Shown piece by piece: positions 56,549 to 64,000 of a stretch of DNA of 64,000 nt. Location: contig NZ_JACHZG010000001.1 of assembly GCF_014193425.1 (NCBI RefSeq), positions 2,542,001 to 2,606,000 on the forward strand, in the 5' to 3' direction. Position 1 is the stretch's first letter. The number at the start of each line of letters is the position of its first letter. This DNA is from Microlunatus antarcticus. GTDB lineage: Bacteria > Actinomycetota > Actinomycetes > Propionibacteriales > Propionibacteriaceae. The position numbers and the translations under genes were made by a program. The notes beneath the pieces are model-generated. The model searched no databases. It saw nothing but the letters and a program-made list of their open reading frames with translations, and had not been told where the DNA came from.

Positions 56549-56836
56549 TCAGAGGGAGCGGTGCGTCACCGAGATCGTGGTCATGATGCTGACCCGGAGA
56601 CGGTCGGGCGCCTTGTCGTTGCCGCAGCACCGCTTGACCAGCGACTTGACGGCCTGCTCGACGTCGAAGCGGTCGAGGCAGGGCTCGCACTCGCTGAGGT
56701 GGGCCCGGATCTCGTCGCCGGTGGCGGTGTCGACCTCGTGGTCGAGGAACGCGTGGACCCGGTCCAGCACGTGCTGGCACTCGGCCTTGGTCGGGTCGCT
56801 GGCGTCCACGAAGGGCGTGGTGGCGTCGGTGGTCAT
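56549..56836 (-). CDS. rsrA: Zinc-binding anti-sigma factor RsrA
   Basis: 95 residues with the redox-switch motif of ZAS proteins: HAFLDHEVD and [12 protein letters not shown] (His-x3-Cys-x2-Cys), plus an extra CC pair near the C-terminus (KRCCGND). Thiol oxidation releases the sigma factor encoded upstream. Starts in an ATGA overlap with sigR. Confidence 0.95.
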   Translation of the reverse strand: MTTDATTPFVDASDPTKAECQHVLDRVHAFLDHEVDTATGDEIRAHLSECEPCLDRFDVEQAVKSLVKRCCGNDKAPDRLRVSIMTTISVTHRSL

Positions 56837-57525
56837 GCCTTGACGTCCTCCTTGACCCGCATGCCGCGGTCCCGTGCGTAGTCCGACAGGAGGCGGCGCA
56901 GCTGCGTGCGTCCCCGGTTGAGGCGCGACATCACGGTCCCGATCGGGGTGCCCATGATCTCGGCGATCTCCTTGTAGGCGAACCCCTCGACGTCGGCCAG
57001 GAACACGGCCAGCCGGAAGTCCGGGCTCAGCTGCTGCAGGGCGTCCTTGACGTCGGAGTCCGGGAGGTTCTCCAGCGCGACCGTCTCCGCCGACTTGAGC
57101 CCGCTCGAGGTGTGCGACGCGGCCCGTGCGATCTGCCAGTCCTCGACGTTCTCGCCGTCGGAGAGCTGCGGCTGGCGCTGCTTCTTGCGGTACGTGTTGA
57201 TGTAGGTGTTCGTGAGGATCCGGTAGAGCCACGCCTTGAGGTTCGTCCCCGGCGTGAACTGGTGGAAGGAGGAGTACGCCTTCGCGTACGTCTCCTGGAC
57301 CACGTCCTCGGCGTCGCTCGGGTTGCGCGTCATGCGCAGGGCGGCGGCGTAGAGCTGGTCGAGGTACTGCAGGGCGTCCGCCTCGAAGCGCGCGTCGCGC
57401 TCGGCCGGCGTCTCGGTGGCGAGGTCGACGGGGGCCGGCTCAGCGCTGGCCAGCAGCAGCTGGTCGGCCTGGCTCTCGAGGTCGCTGGAGGCGGGGGCAG
57501 ACGGGTGCGTCGCGGGGATGCTCAT
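56833..57525 (-). CDS. sigR: RNA polymerase sigma factor SigR/SigH (thiol-oxidative stress)
   Basis: 230 residues from ATG 57525; an open frame continues to 57597 but that part looks non-conserved. Region 2: [29 protein letters not shown]; region 4: [32 protein letters not shown]. Directs disulphide-stress and mycothiol genes in actinobacteria. Coupled to rsrA. A TACTCT box lies 8 bases before the ATG. Confidence 0.93.
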   Translation of the reverse strand: MSIPATHPSAPASSDLESQADQLLLASAEPAPVDLATETPAERDARFEADALQYLDQLYAAALRMTRNPSDAEDVVQETYAKAYSSFHQFTPGTNLKAWLYRILTNTYINTYRKKQRQPQLSDGENVEDWQIARAASHTSSGLKSAETVALENLPDSDVKDALQQLSPDFRLAVFLADVEGFAYKEIAEIMGTPIGTVMSRLNRGRTQLRRLLSDYARDRGMRVKEDVKA

Positions 57526-57603
57526 CACGTACGAGAGTACCGGCGACCCGTTCGTCCGCGCTGCGTCCCGTGGCAACGGGGTCACGAACATCGGCATGGT
57601 GCT

Positions 57604-58317
57604 TCAACGCGTCCCCGGGTCGGGTATTCCCCCGCCCCGGACGAGCTCGTCGACGAACGCCGAGGTCGCCGCCACCACCCGCTCGCGCAGCTCGACGGCC
57701 GTCGGCGACGCCTTCGCGGGCACCCGGCCGCCGTGGTCGGCACCGTCGAGGGCCACGACCCGGACGCCCGCCGCGCCGTCCTGGCCGACCAGGTCCGTCG
57801 TCAGCTCCGCGGCGCCGCCGAAGGTGTCGCGCGTGCCCTGCAGCACGAGTCGCGGCACCGTCGGCGTCAGCAGCTCCGCCAGCCGGGACCGTTCCGGGCG
57901 TCCGGGCGGGTGCAGCGGAAAGCTGAGGCAGACCACCCCGACGGCCCCGAGCGCGGTGGCGGTGCGGCAGGCCACCCGCGCCCCGGCGCTACGTCCGCCG
58001 AGGACGAGCGGCAGACCCGCGCCCACCGCGTCGAGGACGGCCCCCAGACCGGCGAGCCAGGCCTCGTCGAGCAGCGGCGGCCGGGAGGCGACCTTGCGCC
58101 CCGCCACCCGCCAGGGCTGCTCGAAGCGCAGGACGGTGACGCCGCGGTCGGGCAGCGCGTGGGCCAGCGCGGTCAGGTCGGCCGCGTCCACCCCTCCGCC
58201 GGCCCCGTGGCCGAGGACGAGCAGGGCGACCGGCGCGGAGGACTCGCTGACGTGGAAGCGGCCCGGCCCCTGGGTCGTCGCGACCTCGACCAGCGCCACC
58301 GTCGGGCCGGGGCTCAC
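57604..58317 (-). CDS. Tex30/KANL3-type alpha/beta-hydrolase
   Basis: 237 residues. LLVLGHGAGGGVDAADL (oxyanion), LVLGGRSAGARVAC (nucleophile Ser), PRLVLQGTRDTFG (acid Asp) and LDGADHGGRVP (His). Substrate unknown. The GTG start overlaps the SRAP stop, and the two genes form a transcript. Confidence 0.82.
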   Translation of the reverse strand: MSPGPTVALVEVATTQGPGRFHVSESSAPVALLVLGHGAGGGVDAADLTALAHALPDRGVTVLRFEQPWRVAGRKVASRPPLLDEAWLAGLGAVLDAVGAGLPLVLGGRSAGARVACRTATALGAVGVVCLSFPLHPPGRPERSRLAELLTPTVPRLVLQGTRDTFGGAAELTTDLVGQDGAAGVRVVALDGADHGGRVPAKASPTAVELRERVVAATSAFVDELVRGGGIPDPGTR

Positions 58318-59135
58318 ACCAGCGGTTCCTGCTCCGGCGGGGCCGTCGGCTCGGGTCCAGACGATGACGGCGGCGACTCCGGCAACGGGCGCAGCAGCTC
58401 GGGGCCGTTGTTCTTGACGCTGTTCACCTCGGTGGAGACCGCGTACGCCTCCAGCTCGGACGCGTCGGTGTCCAGCAGCGCGAGCACCCGGGCCGGGTCG
58501 GTGAGCGTCGGGTCGAGCCACGCGTCGACGACCTCGGGCCGGACGACCATCGGCATCCGGTCGTGGATGTGGCCGGCGGCGTCCGTCGCCTCCGTCGTGA
58601 TCACCGTGCAGGTGCGCAGCCAGGCCGCGTCGTCCTCGCGGTCGAGCGCCGGGTCGCGCCAGATCTCGTACAGCCCGGCCATGACGAGCAGGCCGCCGTC
58701 GCGCCGGTGCAGGAAGAACGGCTGCTTCTTGACCTTCCCCCGCGGGGTGTCGGACTCGCCGCCGTCGGGGGTGTACCACTCGTAGTAGCCGTCGGCCGGC
58801 AGCAGGCAGCGCCGGGCGGCGAACGCCTTGCGGAACGCGGGCTTCTCCGCCACCGACTCGACGCGGGCGTTGATGAGGCGCGAGCCGATGGAGCGGTCCT
58901 TGGCCCACGACGGCACCAGGCCCCAGGTGAGTGGGGCGAGCCGGCGCCGGACGTCGCCCGACGTCGCCGTGTCCTTGCCGTCGGCGGCTTTGACCGTGCG
59001 CTCGAGGATCGCGGGGACGCTCACGGTGGGGGCCACGTTGTAGTCGGGCTCCGGCAGCCCGTCGAAGATGTCGAGCACGTCGAACTGGTCGGCCAGGCGC
59101 TCGGGTCGGGCCGAGACCGCGTATCGTCCGCACAC
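58314..59135 (-). CDS. SRAP-domain protein (YedK/HMCES family)
   Basis: 273 residues. Begins with Met-Cys: the GTG at 59135 gives MCGRYAVS, and Cys2 is the residue that forms the thiazolidine crosslink with abasic DNA. Other family residues: YNVAPT (Asn), INARVESVAEKPAFR (catalytic Arg/Glu), GYYEW (Glu) and MPMVV after HDR. The upstream ATG at 59180 would bury Cys2 and is rejected. Protects abasic sites in single-stranded DNA. Confidence 0.92.
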   Translation of the reverse strand: MCGRYAVSARPERLADQFDVLDIFDGLPEPDYNVAPTVSVPAILERTVKAADGKDTATSGDVRRRLAPLTWGLVPSWAKDRSIGSRLINARVESVAEKPAFRKAFAARRCLLPADGYYEWYTPDGGESDTPRGKVKKQPFFLHRRDGGLLVMAGLYEIWRDPALDREDDAAWLRTCTVITTEATDAAGHIHDRMPMVVRPEVVDAWLDPTLTDPARVLALLDTDASELEAYAVSTEVNSVKNNGPELLRPLPESPPSSSGPEPTAPPEQEPLV

Positions 59136-59142
59136 CCGGGGG

Positions 59143-59170
59143 ACGCTACTCGGCCCCGGATCGGTAAGAA
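59143..59170. promoter_or_regulatory. Divergent leaderless promoters (SRAP and DoxX genes)
   Basis: TAGCGT (59148-59143, minus) is 7 bases from the SRAP GTG; TAAGAA (59165-59170, plus) is 8 bases from the DoxX ATG at 59179. Only 43 bases separate the two genes. Confidence 0.5.
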
Positions 59171-59178
59171 TGAGACCC

Positions 59179-60204
59179 ATGACGTTGTTACGCGCGGCCT
59201 ACCGCACGATGTTGGCCTCCTACTTCATCTCGTCCGGGGTGAAGGCGGTCCGCAACCCGGCGCCGCTGGCCCCCCTCGCCGAGCCGATCGCCGACAAGCT
59301 CGTGCCCTTCGTGAAGAAGTACGCCCCCGACGAGGTCGCCGGCTTCGTGCCGGAGGACCCCAAGACGCTCGTCCGCCTGAACGGCGCGCTGCAGATCGCC
59401 GGCGGGCTCGCGCTCGCCACGGGTCGTGGCCGTCGGGTCGGCGCGCTCCTGCTGGCCGGGTCGCTGATCCCGAGCACGCTGGCCAAGTACCCCTTCTGGA
59501 GCCAGAGCGGCGAGGAGGCGGCCGCGTCGCGCAGCCACTTCGCCAAGAACGTCAGCCTCCTCGGCGGCGTGCTCCTCGCGTCCCGCGACACCGAGGGCAA
59601 GCCCGGCATCGCCTGGCGCGCGCAGGCCGGCGGCCACGCGATCGCCAAGAGCACCAGCCGGGCGACGAAGAAGCTCACGCACAGCGGGACGGGCGACAAG
59701 CTCGCCAAGCAGGCCGGCGAGATCGGCGACGCCGTCAGCGACGTCGCGAGCGACGTGGCCGGCAAGACGTCCGACCTCGCCGGTGCGGCCGTCGCCGGTG
59801 GTGTGGCCCTGCTGGGCGCTGCGGAGGTCGCCACCCGCGGCACCCGCAAGAAGGCGCGCAAGCAGTTCAAGGTCGCCCAGGAGGCCGCGGCCAAGCAGGC
59901 CAAGATCACCGGGAAGCACCTCGCCGAGCAGGCGCGGGAGGCCCAGAAGGTCGCCGTCGCCCAGGCGGCGGAGGCCAAGAAGGCCGCGGTCAAGCAGGGT
60001 GCCGAGGCCAAGAAGATCGCCGTCAAGCAGGCCGGCGAGGCGAAGAAGATCGCCGCGGCCCGCGCCGAGGACGCCCGCGAGGCGGCCCAGGCCGCGGCGA
60101 AGCAGGCCAAGAAGGACGCGCGCAAGCAGGGTCGTCAGACCTCGAAGAAGCTCGCGAAGAAGGCCGACGAGGTCGGCAAGCACATCAACCTCGGCGAGAA
60201 CTGA
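59179..60204 (+). CDS. DoxX-family membrane protein with histone-H1-like tail
   Basis: 341 residues from ATG 59179 (ATG 59170 adds three). Residues ~1-150 are a DoxX domain with four hydrophobic helices (ASYFISSGVKAVRN, LNGALQIAGGLALATG, RVGALLLAGSLIPSTL, NVSLLGGVLLASRD). The last ~150 residues are a Lys/Ala-rich helix with repeated KKIAVKQAGEAKK units, like H1/HU-tail proteins. Combination suggests a membrane protein that can bind nucleic acid or acidic polymers (inference). Confidence 0.85.
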   Translation: MTLLRAAYRTMLASYFISSGVKAVRNPAPLAPLAEPIADKLVPFVKKYAPDEVAGFVPEDPKTLVRLNGALQIAGGLALATGRGRRVGALLLAGSLIPSTLAKYPFWSQSGEEAAASRSHFAKNVSLLGGVLLASRDTEGKPGIAWRAQAGGHAIAKSTSRATKKLTHSGTGDKLAKQAGEIGDAVSDVASDVAGKTSDLAGAAVAGGVALLGAAEVATRGTRKKARKQFKVAQEAAAKQAKITGKHLAEQAREAQKVAVAQAAEAKKAAVKQGAEAKKIAVKQAGEAKKIAAARAEDAREAAQAAAKQAKKDARKQGRQTSKKLAKKADEVGKHINLGEN

Positions 60205-60235
60205 CCCGAGGGACGCACCTCCCCCGCACCACCCC

Positions 60236-60267
60236 GGACCGCCCGCCCCTCAGGGGACGGGCGGTCC
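60236..60267 (+). terminator. Terminator after the DoxX gene
   Basis: GGACCGCCCGCCCC (60236-60249), loop TCA, and GGGG-a-CGGGCGGTCC (60253-60267) pair with one bulge. Confidence 0.75.
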
Positions 60268-60295
60268 GTCGCGTTCCACCCCCGGTCGGTCCTTC

Positions 60296-60301
60296 TAGAC
60301 T
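60296..60301 (+). promoter_or_regulatory. -10 box of aroA
   Basis: TAGACT, 6 bases before the aroA GTG; leaderless transcript likely. Confidence 0.5.
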
Positions 60302-60307
60302 CACCGG

Positions 60308-61750
60308 GTGCCTGACCTCGACGCGACGCCGACCCCCGACCCCGCCCCGCAGCCCTGGCCCGCCCCGCAGGCCCCGGTCCCGGTCACGGCGACCGTGTCC
60401 GTGCCCGGCTCGAAGTCCGAGACCAACCGGGCGCTCGTGCTCGCCGCCCTGGCCAGCGGGCCCTCCACGATCACCAACGGCCTCGACGCCCGCGACACGC
60501 AGCTGATGCGCGACGCGCTGCGCTTCCTCGGCGTGACGATCGACGAGTCGACCGACGGCTCGGGCACCTGGCGCGTCACCCCGCCGGCCGGCTTCAGCGG
60601 CGGCGGCACCGTGGACTGCGGCCTCGCCGGCACGGTGATGCGGTTCGTCCCGCCGCTGGCCGTGCTGGCCGACGGTCCGGTCGCCTTCGACGGCGATGAG
60701 CAGGCGTACGGCCGCCCCATGCGCCCGCTGCTCGACGCGCTCCGCGACCTGGGTGCGCAGGTCGACGCGGGCGGGAGCGGCGACGGCCTCCCCTTCACCG
60801 TGGTCGGTCGCCCGGACGCCGCCGGGGGCACCGTGACCGTCGACGCCTCCACGTCCTCGCAGTTCGTCAGCGCCCTGCTGCTGGTCGGCGCCCGCCTGGC
60901 CGGCGGGCTCGAGCTCCGGCACGAGGGACCGCCGGTGCCCTCGCTCCCCCACATCGCCATGACCGTCGCGATGCTCCGCGAGCGGGGCGTCGAGGTCGAC
61001 GACAGCCAGGCCGACCGCTGGGCGGTGTCCCCCGGCCCGATCGCGCCGCGCGACGTCGTCGTCGAGCCCGACCTCTCCAACGCGGCGCCGTTCCTGGCCG
61101 CCGCCGCGGTCACGGGCGGGACGGTCACCGTGCCTCACTGGCCCACCGACACCCTGCAGCCAGGCGACCAGCTGCGCGACATCCTCTCCGTCTTCGGGGC
61201 CGAGGTCACGCTCACCGAGGCCGGCCTCACCGTGACCGGGACCGACCAGCTCCTCGGCTCCGACCTCGACCTCGCCGCGGCGAGCGAGCTGACGCCCGTC
61301 GTCGCCGCCCTGGCCGCCCTGGCCCGCGACACCAGCCACATCCACGGCGTCGCGCACGTGCGCGGGCACGAGACCGACCGGCTCGCGGCGCTCCGCACGG
61401 AGCTCGACGCCATGGGCGGCCGGGTCCACGAGACCCACGACGGGCTGACGATCCACCCGCGCCTGATGGCGGGCGGGACGTTCCAGACCTACGCCGACCA
61501 CCGGATGGCGCAGGCCGGCGCGCTGCTCGGCCTCGTCGTGCCCGACGTCGTGCTCGACGACGTGGAGTGCACGTCGAAGACGATGCCGACCTTCGTCGCG
61601 CTGTGGGAGCAGATGCTCGCCGACTCCGTGGCGGCCAGCGACACCGAGCTCGCCGTCGAGGCCGACGTCGACCCCGAGGTGGACGAGCGGCCCAGCATCT
61701 TCGACGGGCTGATCCCGGTCTCCTCCGACGAGAGCCGCAGCCGTCCGTGA
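60308..61750 (+). CDS. aroA: 3-phosphoshikimate 1-carboxyvinyltransferase (EPSP synthase)
   Basis: 480 residues, longer than usual because of a Pro-rich start (~28 residues) and an acidic tail. Motifs: [18 protein letters not shown] (Lys/Ser PEP site), [28 protein letters not shown] and [12 protein letters not shown]. Sixth step of the shikimate pathway. First gene of aroA-rsgA-hisN. Confidence 0.96.
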   Translation: MPDLDATPTPDPAPQPWPAPQAPVPVTATVSVPGSKSETNRALVLAALASGPSTITNGLDARDTQLMRDALRFLGVTIDESTDGSGTWRVTPPAGFSGGGTVDCGLAGTVMRFVPPLAVLADGPVAFDGDEQAYGRPMRPLLDALRDLGAQVDAGGSGDGLPFTVVGRPDAAGGTVTVDASTSSQFVSALLLVGARLAGGLELRHEGPPVPSLPHIAMTVAMLRERGVEVDDSQADRWAVSPGPIAPRDVVVEPDLSNAAPFLAAAAVTGGTVTVPHWPTDTLQPGDQLRDILSVFGAEVTLTEAGLTVTGTDQLLGSDLDLAAASELTPVVAALAALARDTSHIHGVAHVRGHETDRLAALRTELDAMGGRVHETHDGLTIHPRLMAGGTFQTYADHRMAQAGALLGLVVPDVVLDDVECTSKTMPTFVALWEQMLADSVAASDTELAVEADVDPEVDERPSIFDGLIPVSSDESRSRP

Positions 61751-61757
61751 GCACCTC

Positions 61758-62771
61758 GTGAGCCAGCGGGGCGTCGGCTTCGACGACCACGCCGGCTTCG
61801 ACCGGCCCCGTCGGACCCGTCCGCGCACCAAGGACCGCCCGGACTACTCGAAGGACCCGGTCGGGATGGTCATGACCATCGACCGCGGCCGCTACCGGGT
61901 GGTGCTGACCGGACCCGACGAGGGCCGCCAGATCAACGCCGCCAAGGCCCGCTCGCTGGGCCGGATGGGCGTCATCGTCGGCGACCGCGTCCGCCTGCAC
62001 GGCGACGTGACCGGCGAGGAGGGGACGCTGGCCCGCGTCGTCGAGGTGCTCGACCGCGACACCGTGCTGCGCCGGACGGCGGACGACGACGACCCGTACG
62101 AGCGGGCGATCGTGGCCAACGCCGACCAGCTCGTCATCGTGACCGCGCTGGCCGACCCGCCGCCCCGCGTCGGGATGATCGACCGGATCATGGTCGCCGC
62201 CTTCGACGCGCGGATCGAGCCGCTGCTCCTGCTGACCAAGGCCGACCTGGCCTCGCCGGACGCGCTCGCGGCCGCGTACGCCCCGCTCGACATCGAGGTC
62301 CTGGCCACGAAGCCCGGCGACGACCTCGACGACCTCCGGGCGTGGCTGGCCGGCCACCGGACGGTCTTCATCGGCCACTCGGGCGTCGGCAAGTCGACGC
62401 TGGTCAACGCGCTCATCCCCGGGGCCGGCCGCACGATCGGCGTCGTCAACGACGTGACCGGGCGCGGCCGCCAGACGTCGACCTCGGCGATCGTGCTGGA
62501 GCTCCCCGCCCACCAGATCGACGGCGTCGACCTCGAGCCCGGCTGGGTCATCGACACCCCCGGCGTCCGGTCGTTCGGGCTGAGCCACGTGACGCGGGAG
62601 AACATCGTCGCCGCGTTCAGCGACCTCGACGTGATCACCGAGGGGTGCCCGCGGAGCTGCAGCCACGAGACGGGGGCGCAGGACTGCGCGCTCGACCTGG
62701 CGGTGGAGCGGGGCGAGCTGTCCCGCGCGCGGCTGGAGTCGTTCCGCCGGATGCTCGACTCCGGCCGATAG
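61758..62771 (+). CDS. rsgA: Ribosome small subunit-dependent GTPase A
   Basis: 337 residues. OB-fold N-terminus, then a circularly permuted GTPase in the order G4 LLLTKADL, G1 IGHSGVGKSTLVNAL, G3 IDTPGVRSFGL, and a C-terminal zinc site (EGCPRSCSHETGAQDCAL). Helps final 30S assembly. GTG at 61758 lies 7 bases after aroA; an earlier GTG at 61747 runs into a stop. Confidence 0.93.
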   Translation: MSQRGVGFDDHAGFDRPRRTRPRTKDRPDYSKDPVGMVMTIDRGRYRVVLTGPDEGRQINAAKARSLGRMGVIVGDRVRLHGDVTGEEGTLARVVEVLDRDTVLRRTADDDDPYERAIVANADQLVIVTALADPPPRVGMIDRIMVAAFDARIEPLLLLTKADLASPDALAAAYAPLDIEVLATKPGDDLDDLRAWLAGHRTVFIGHSGVGKSTLVNALIPGAGRTIGVVNDVTGRGRQTSTSAIVLELPAHQIDGVDLEPGWVIDTPGVRSFGLSHVTRENIVAAFSDLDVITEGCPRSCSHETGAQDCALDLAVERGELSRARLESFRRMLDSGR

Positions 62772-62774
62772 TGT
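62769..62774 (+). promoter_or_regulatory. -10 box of hisN, overlapping the rsgA stop
   Basis: TAGTGT begins with the rsgA TAG stop codon and is 7 bases from the hisN ATG. Confidence 0.4.
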
Positions 62775-62781
62775 CCGCCTC

Positions 62782-63606
62782 ATGCCTGCCCGCGTCGACG
62801 ACCCGCTCCTCCGTGGCCTGACCGACGACCTGCGGCTCGCGCACCTGCTGGCCGACGACGCCGACTCGATCACCATGAGCCGCTTCAAGGCCCTCGACCT
62901 CCAGGTCAGCGCCAAGCCCGACCTGACGCCGGTGACGGACGCCGACACCGCCGTGGAGGAGTCGGTGCGGCGCACGCTCGGGCGGGCCCGGCCGCGCGAC
63001 GCGGTGCACGGCGAGGAGATGTCCGACACCGGCTGGGGCCCCCGGCGCTGGGTCATCGACCCGATCGACGGCACCAAGAACTTCGTGCGCGGCGTCCCCG
63101 TCTGGGCCACGCTGATCTCGCTGATGATCAACGACGAGGTGGCCGTCGGCGTGGTCAGCGCGCCCGCCCTCGGGCGCCGCTGGTGGGCCAGCCTCGGCGG
63201 CGGCGCGTACGCGGGCAAGTCGCTGATGTCGCCCGTCGAGTGCCACGTGTCGCAGGTCGCCGCGATCGAGGACGCCTCGCTCAGCTACGCCGAGATCGGC
63301 GAGTGGGTCGACGCCGGGCAGGGCCAGGAGTTCGTCGACCTGCTCCGCAGCTGCTGGCGCACCCGGGCGTACGGGGACTTCTGGTCCTACGTCCTGCTCG
63401 CCGAGGGCGCCGTCGACATCGCGTGCGAGCCCGACCTGGAGGTCTACGACATGGCGGCCTGCTCGATCGTCGTCACCGAGGCCGGCGGGGCGTTCACCGA
63501 CCTCGACGGCAAGCCCGGGCCGCTCGGCGCCGGTGCGTACGCGACGAACGGGCTGCTGCACGAGGCCGTCCTGGCCCAGCTGCGGCCGTCCGACGACGAC
63601 GAGTGA
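62782..63606 (+). CDS. hisN: Histidinol-phosphatase, inositol-monophosphatase family
   Basis: 274 residues. IMPase-fold metal motifs: LTPVTDADTAVEE, DAVHGEEMSD, WVIDPIDGTKNFVRG and VYDMAACSIVVTEAGG. Actinobacterial relatives dephosphorylate histidinol phosphate; an inositol or other sugar phosphatase is the alternative. Confidence 0.88.
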   Translation: MPARVDDPLLRGLTDDLRLAHLLADDADSITMSRFKALDLQVSAKPDLTPVTDADTAVEESVRRTLGRARPRDAVHGEEMSDTGWGPRRWVIDPIDGTKNFVRGVPVWATLISLMINDEVAVGVVSAPALGRRWWASLGGGAYAGKSLMSPVECHVSQVAAIEDASLSYAEIGEWVDAGQGQEFVDLLRSCWRTRAYGDFWSYVLLAEGAVDIACEPDLEVYDMAACSIVVTEAGGAFTDLDGKPGPLGAGAYATNGLLHEAVLAQLRPSDDDE

Positions 63607-63607
63607 G

Positions 63608-64000
63608 CTGACGGCGCGGGTCGACGGGGTCTTGCTCGCCGCGGGCGCCGGACGTCGCGCGGGTGGTCCGAAGGGGCTGCGCCGGGACGGTGCCGGGGTG
63701 GCGTGGGTCCGCCGGGCCGCCGACGTCCTGACCGACGGCGGGTGCGACCGCGTGCTGGTCGTCGTCGGCGCCGCCGGGGACGAGGTCGCCGCCCTGCTCG
63801 ACCCGGGGACGACGGTGGTCCCCTGCCCGGACTGGGCGGACGGCATGAGCGCCTCCCTGCGGACGGGTCTGCGCGCGACGTCAGCCGATGCGGTCGTGGT
63901 CCACCTCGTCGACCTGCCCGACGTCGGCGCCGCGGTGGTGCGACGCCTCCTGGAGCAGGGCGGTCGCGGGCGCGACGCGCTCGCGCGGGCGGCGTACGGG
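63608..64000 (+). CDS. MobA-like nucleotidyltransferase, N-terminal part (cut by window edge)
   Basis: About 130 residues visible. The N-terminal VDGVLLAAGAGRRAGGPKGL is the nucleotide-binding loop of MobA/MocA-type transferases, and VVVHLVDLPDVGAAVV has the metal-binding Asp. No ATG, GTG or TTG precedes the loop in frame after the hisN stop; CTG at 63608 is the best guess. Family members load CTP or GTP onto molybdopterin. Confidence 0.7.
   Translation, partial: MTARVDGVLLAAGAGRRAGGPKGLRRDGAGVAWVRRAADVLTDGGCDRVLVVVGAAGDEVAALLDPGTTVVPCPDWADGMSASLRTGLRATSADAVVVHLVDLPDVGAAVVRRLLEQGGRGRDALARAAYG

Noticed and set aside
58314-59180. Upstream ATG (59180) for the SRAP protein
   Set aside because: The catalytic Cys must be residue 2 after Met. 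Only the GTG at 59135 gives Met-Cys-Gly-Arg.

Overview
The window is GC-rich DNA from an actinobacterium. Supporting signs are a two-gene SigR/RsrA-type redox switch, a WhiB protein, the 24-residue ribosomal protein bL37, a Kgd/OdhA-type fused 2-oxoglutarate dehydrogenase, a PdtaS-type sensor kinase, a DUF2550 gene beside the ATP synthase operon, and many genes whose start codon lies 6-8 bases after a TANNNT box (leaderless transcripts). An Asp23/Gls24 envelope cluster and the overall gene order fit Propionibacteriales (Nocardioidaceae or Propionibacteriaceae), but that placement is inference.

Chromosomal left part (1-23,600). An ECF sigma factor cut by the window edge is followed by an Asp23/Gls24-AmaP envelope-stress operon on the plus strand. 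A long leftward block follows: thrB-thrC-hom and lysA for aspartate-family amino acids, rho, rpmE, prfA-prmC-tsaC, a WecA/MraY-like sugar-phosphate transferase, two AtpI-like membrane proteins, the full F1Fo ATP synthase operon (atpB-E-F-H-A-G-D-C) and a DUF2550 gene. Strong hairpin terminators separate the units.

Integrated element (23,653-36,243). A 12.6-kb element sits in the 3' end of tRNA-Arg(CCG), bounded by a perfect 28-bp direct repeat. It has a tyrosine integrase next to the right end, an excisionase-like HTH gene, small zinc-ribbon proteins, a primase-helicase replication protein with a likely origin (a perfect DnaA box between two GTGGACA inverted repeats), a five-gene block that includes a TerS-like HTH protein and a tail/fibre-like protein, and a cargo region of unrecognised genes plus a secreted endonuclease/exonuclease/phosphatase-fold protein. 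No capsid, portal, large terminase or lysis gene is visible, so it looks like a phage satellite or other defective integrative element. Its most unusual feature is a roughly 185-215-nt non-coding segment present twice, in front of the secreted nuclease gene and the excisionase gene. It contains covarying hairpins, and the last hairpin overlaps the ribosome binding site.

Chromosomal right part (36,244-64,000). Mixed metabolic and regulatory genes: a ceramidase-family hydrolase, an SMP-30-type lactonase, two alpha/beta hydrolases, a GT87-type mannosyltransferase-like protein, kgd, an aldo/keto reductase divergent from galK, two GNAT acetyltransferases, whiB, a secreted alpha-amylase, pdtaS, a DUF3311 plus sodium:solute symporter pair, bL37, rsrA-sigR, a SRAP-domain DNA-crosslink protein, a DoxX protein with a histone-H1-like tail, aroA, rsgA, hisN, and the start of a MobA-like nucleotidyltransferase.
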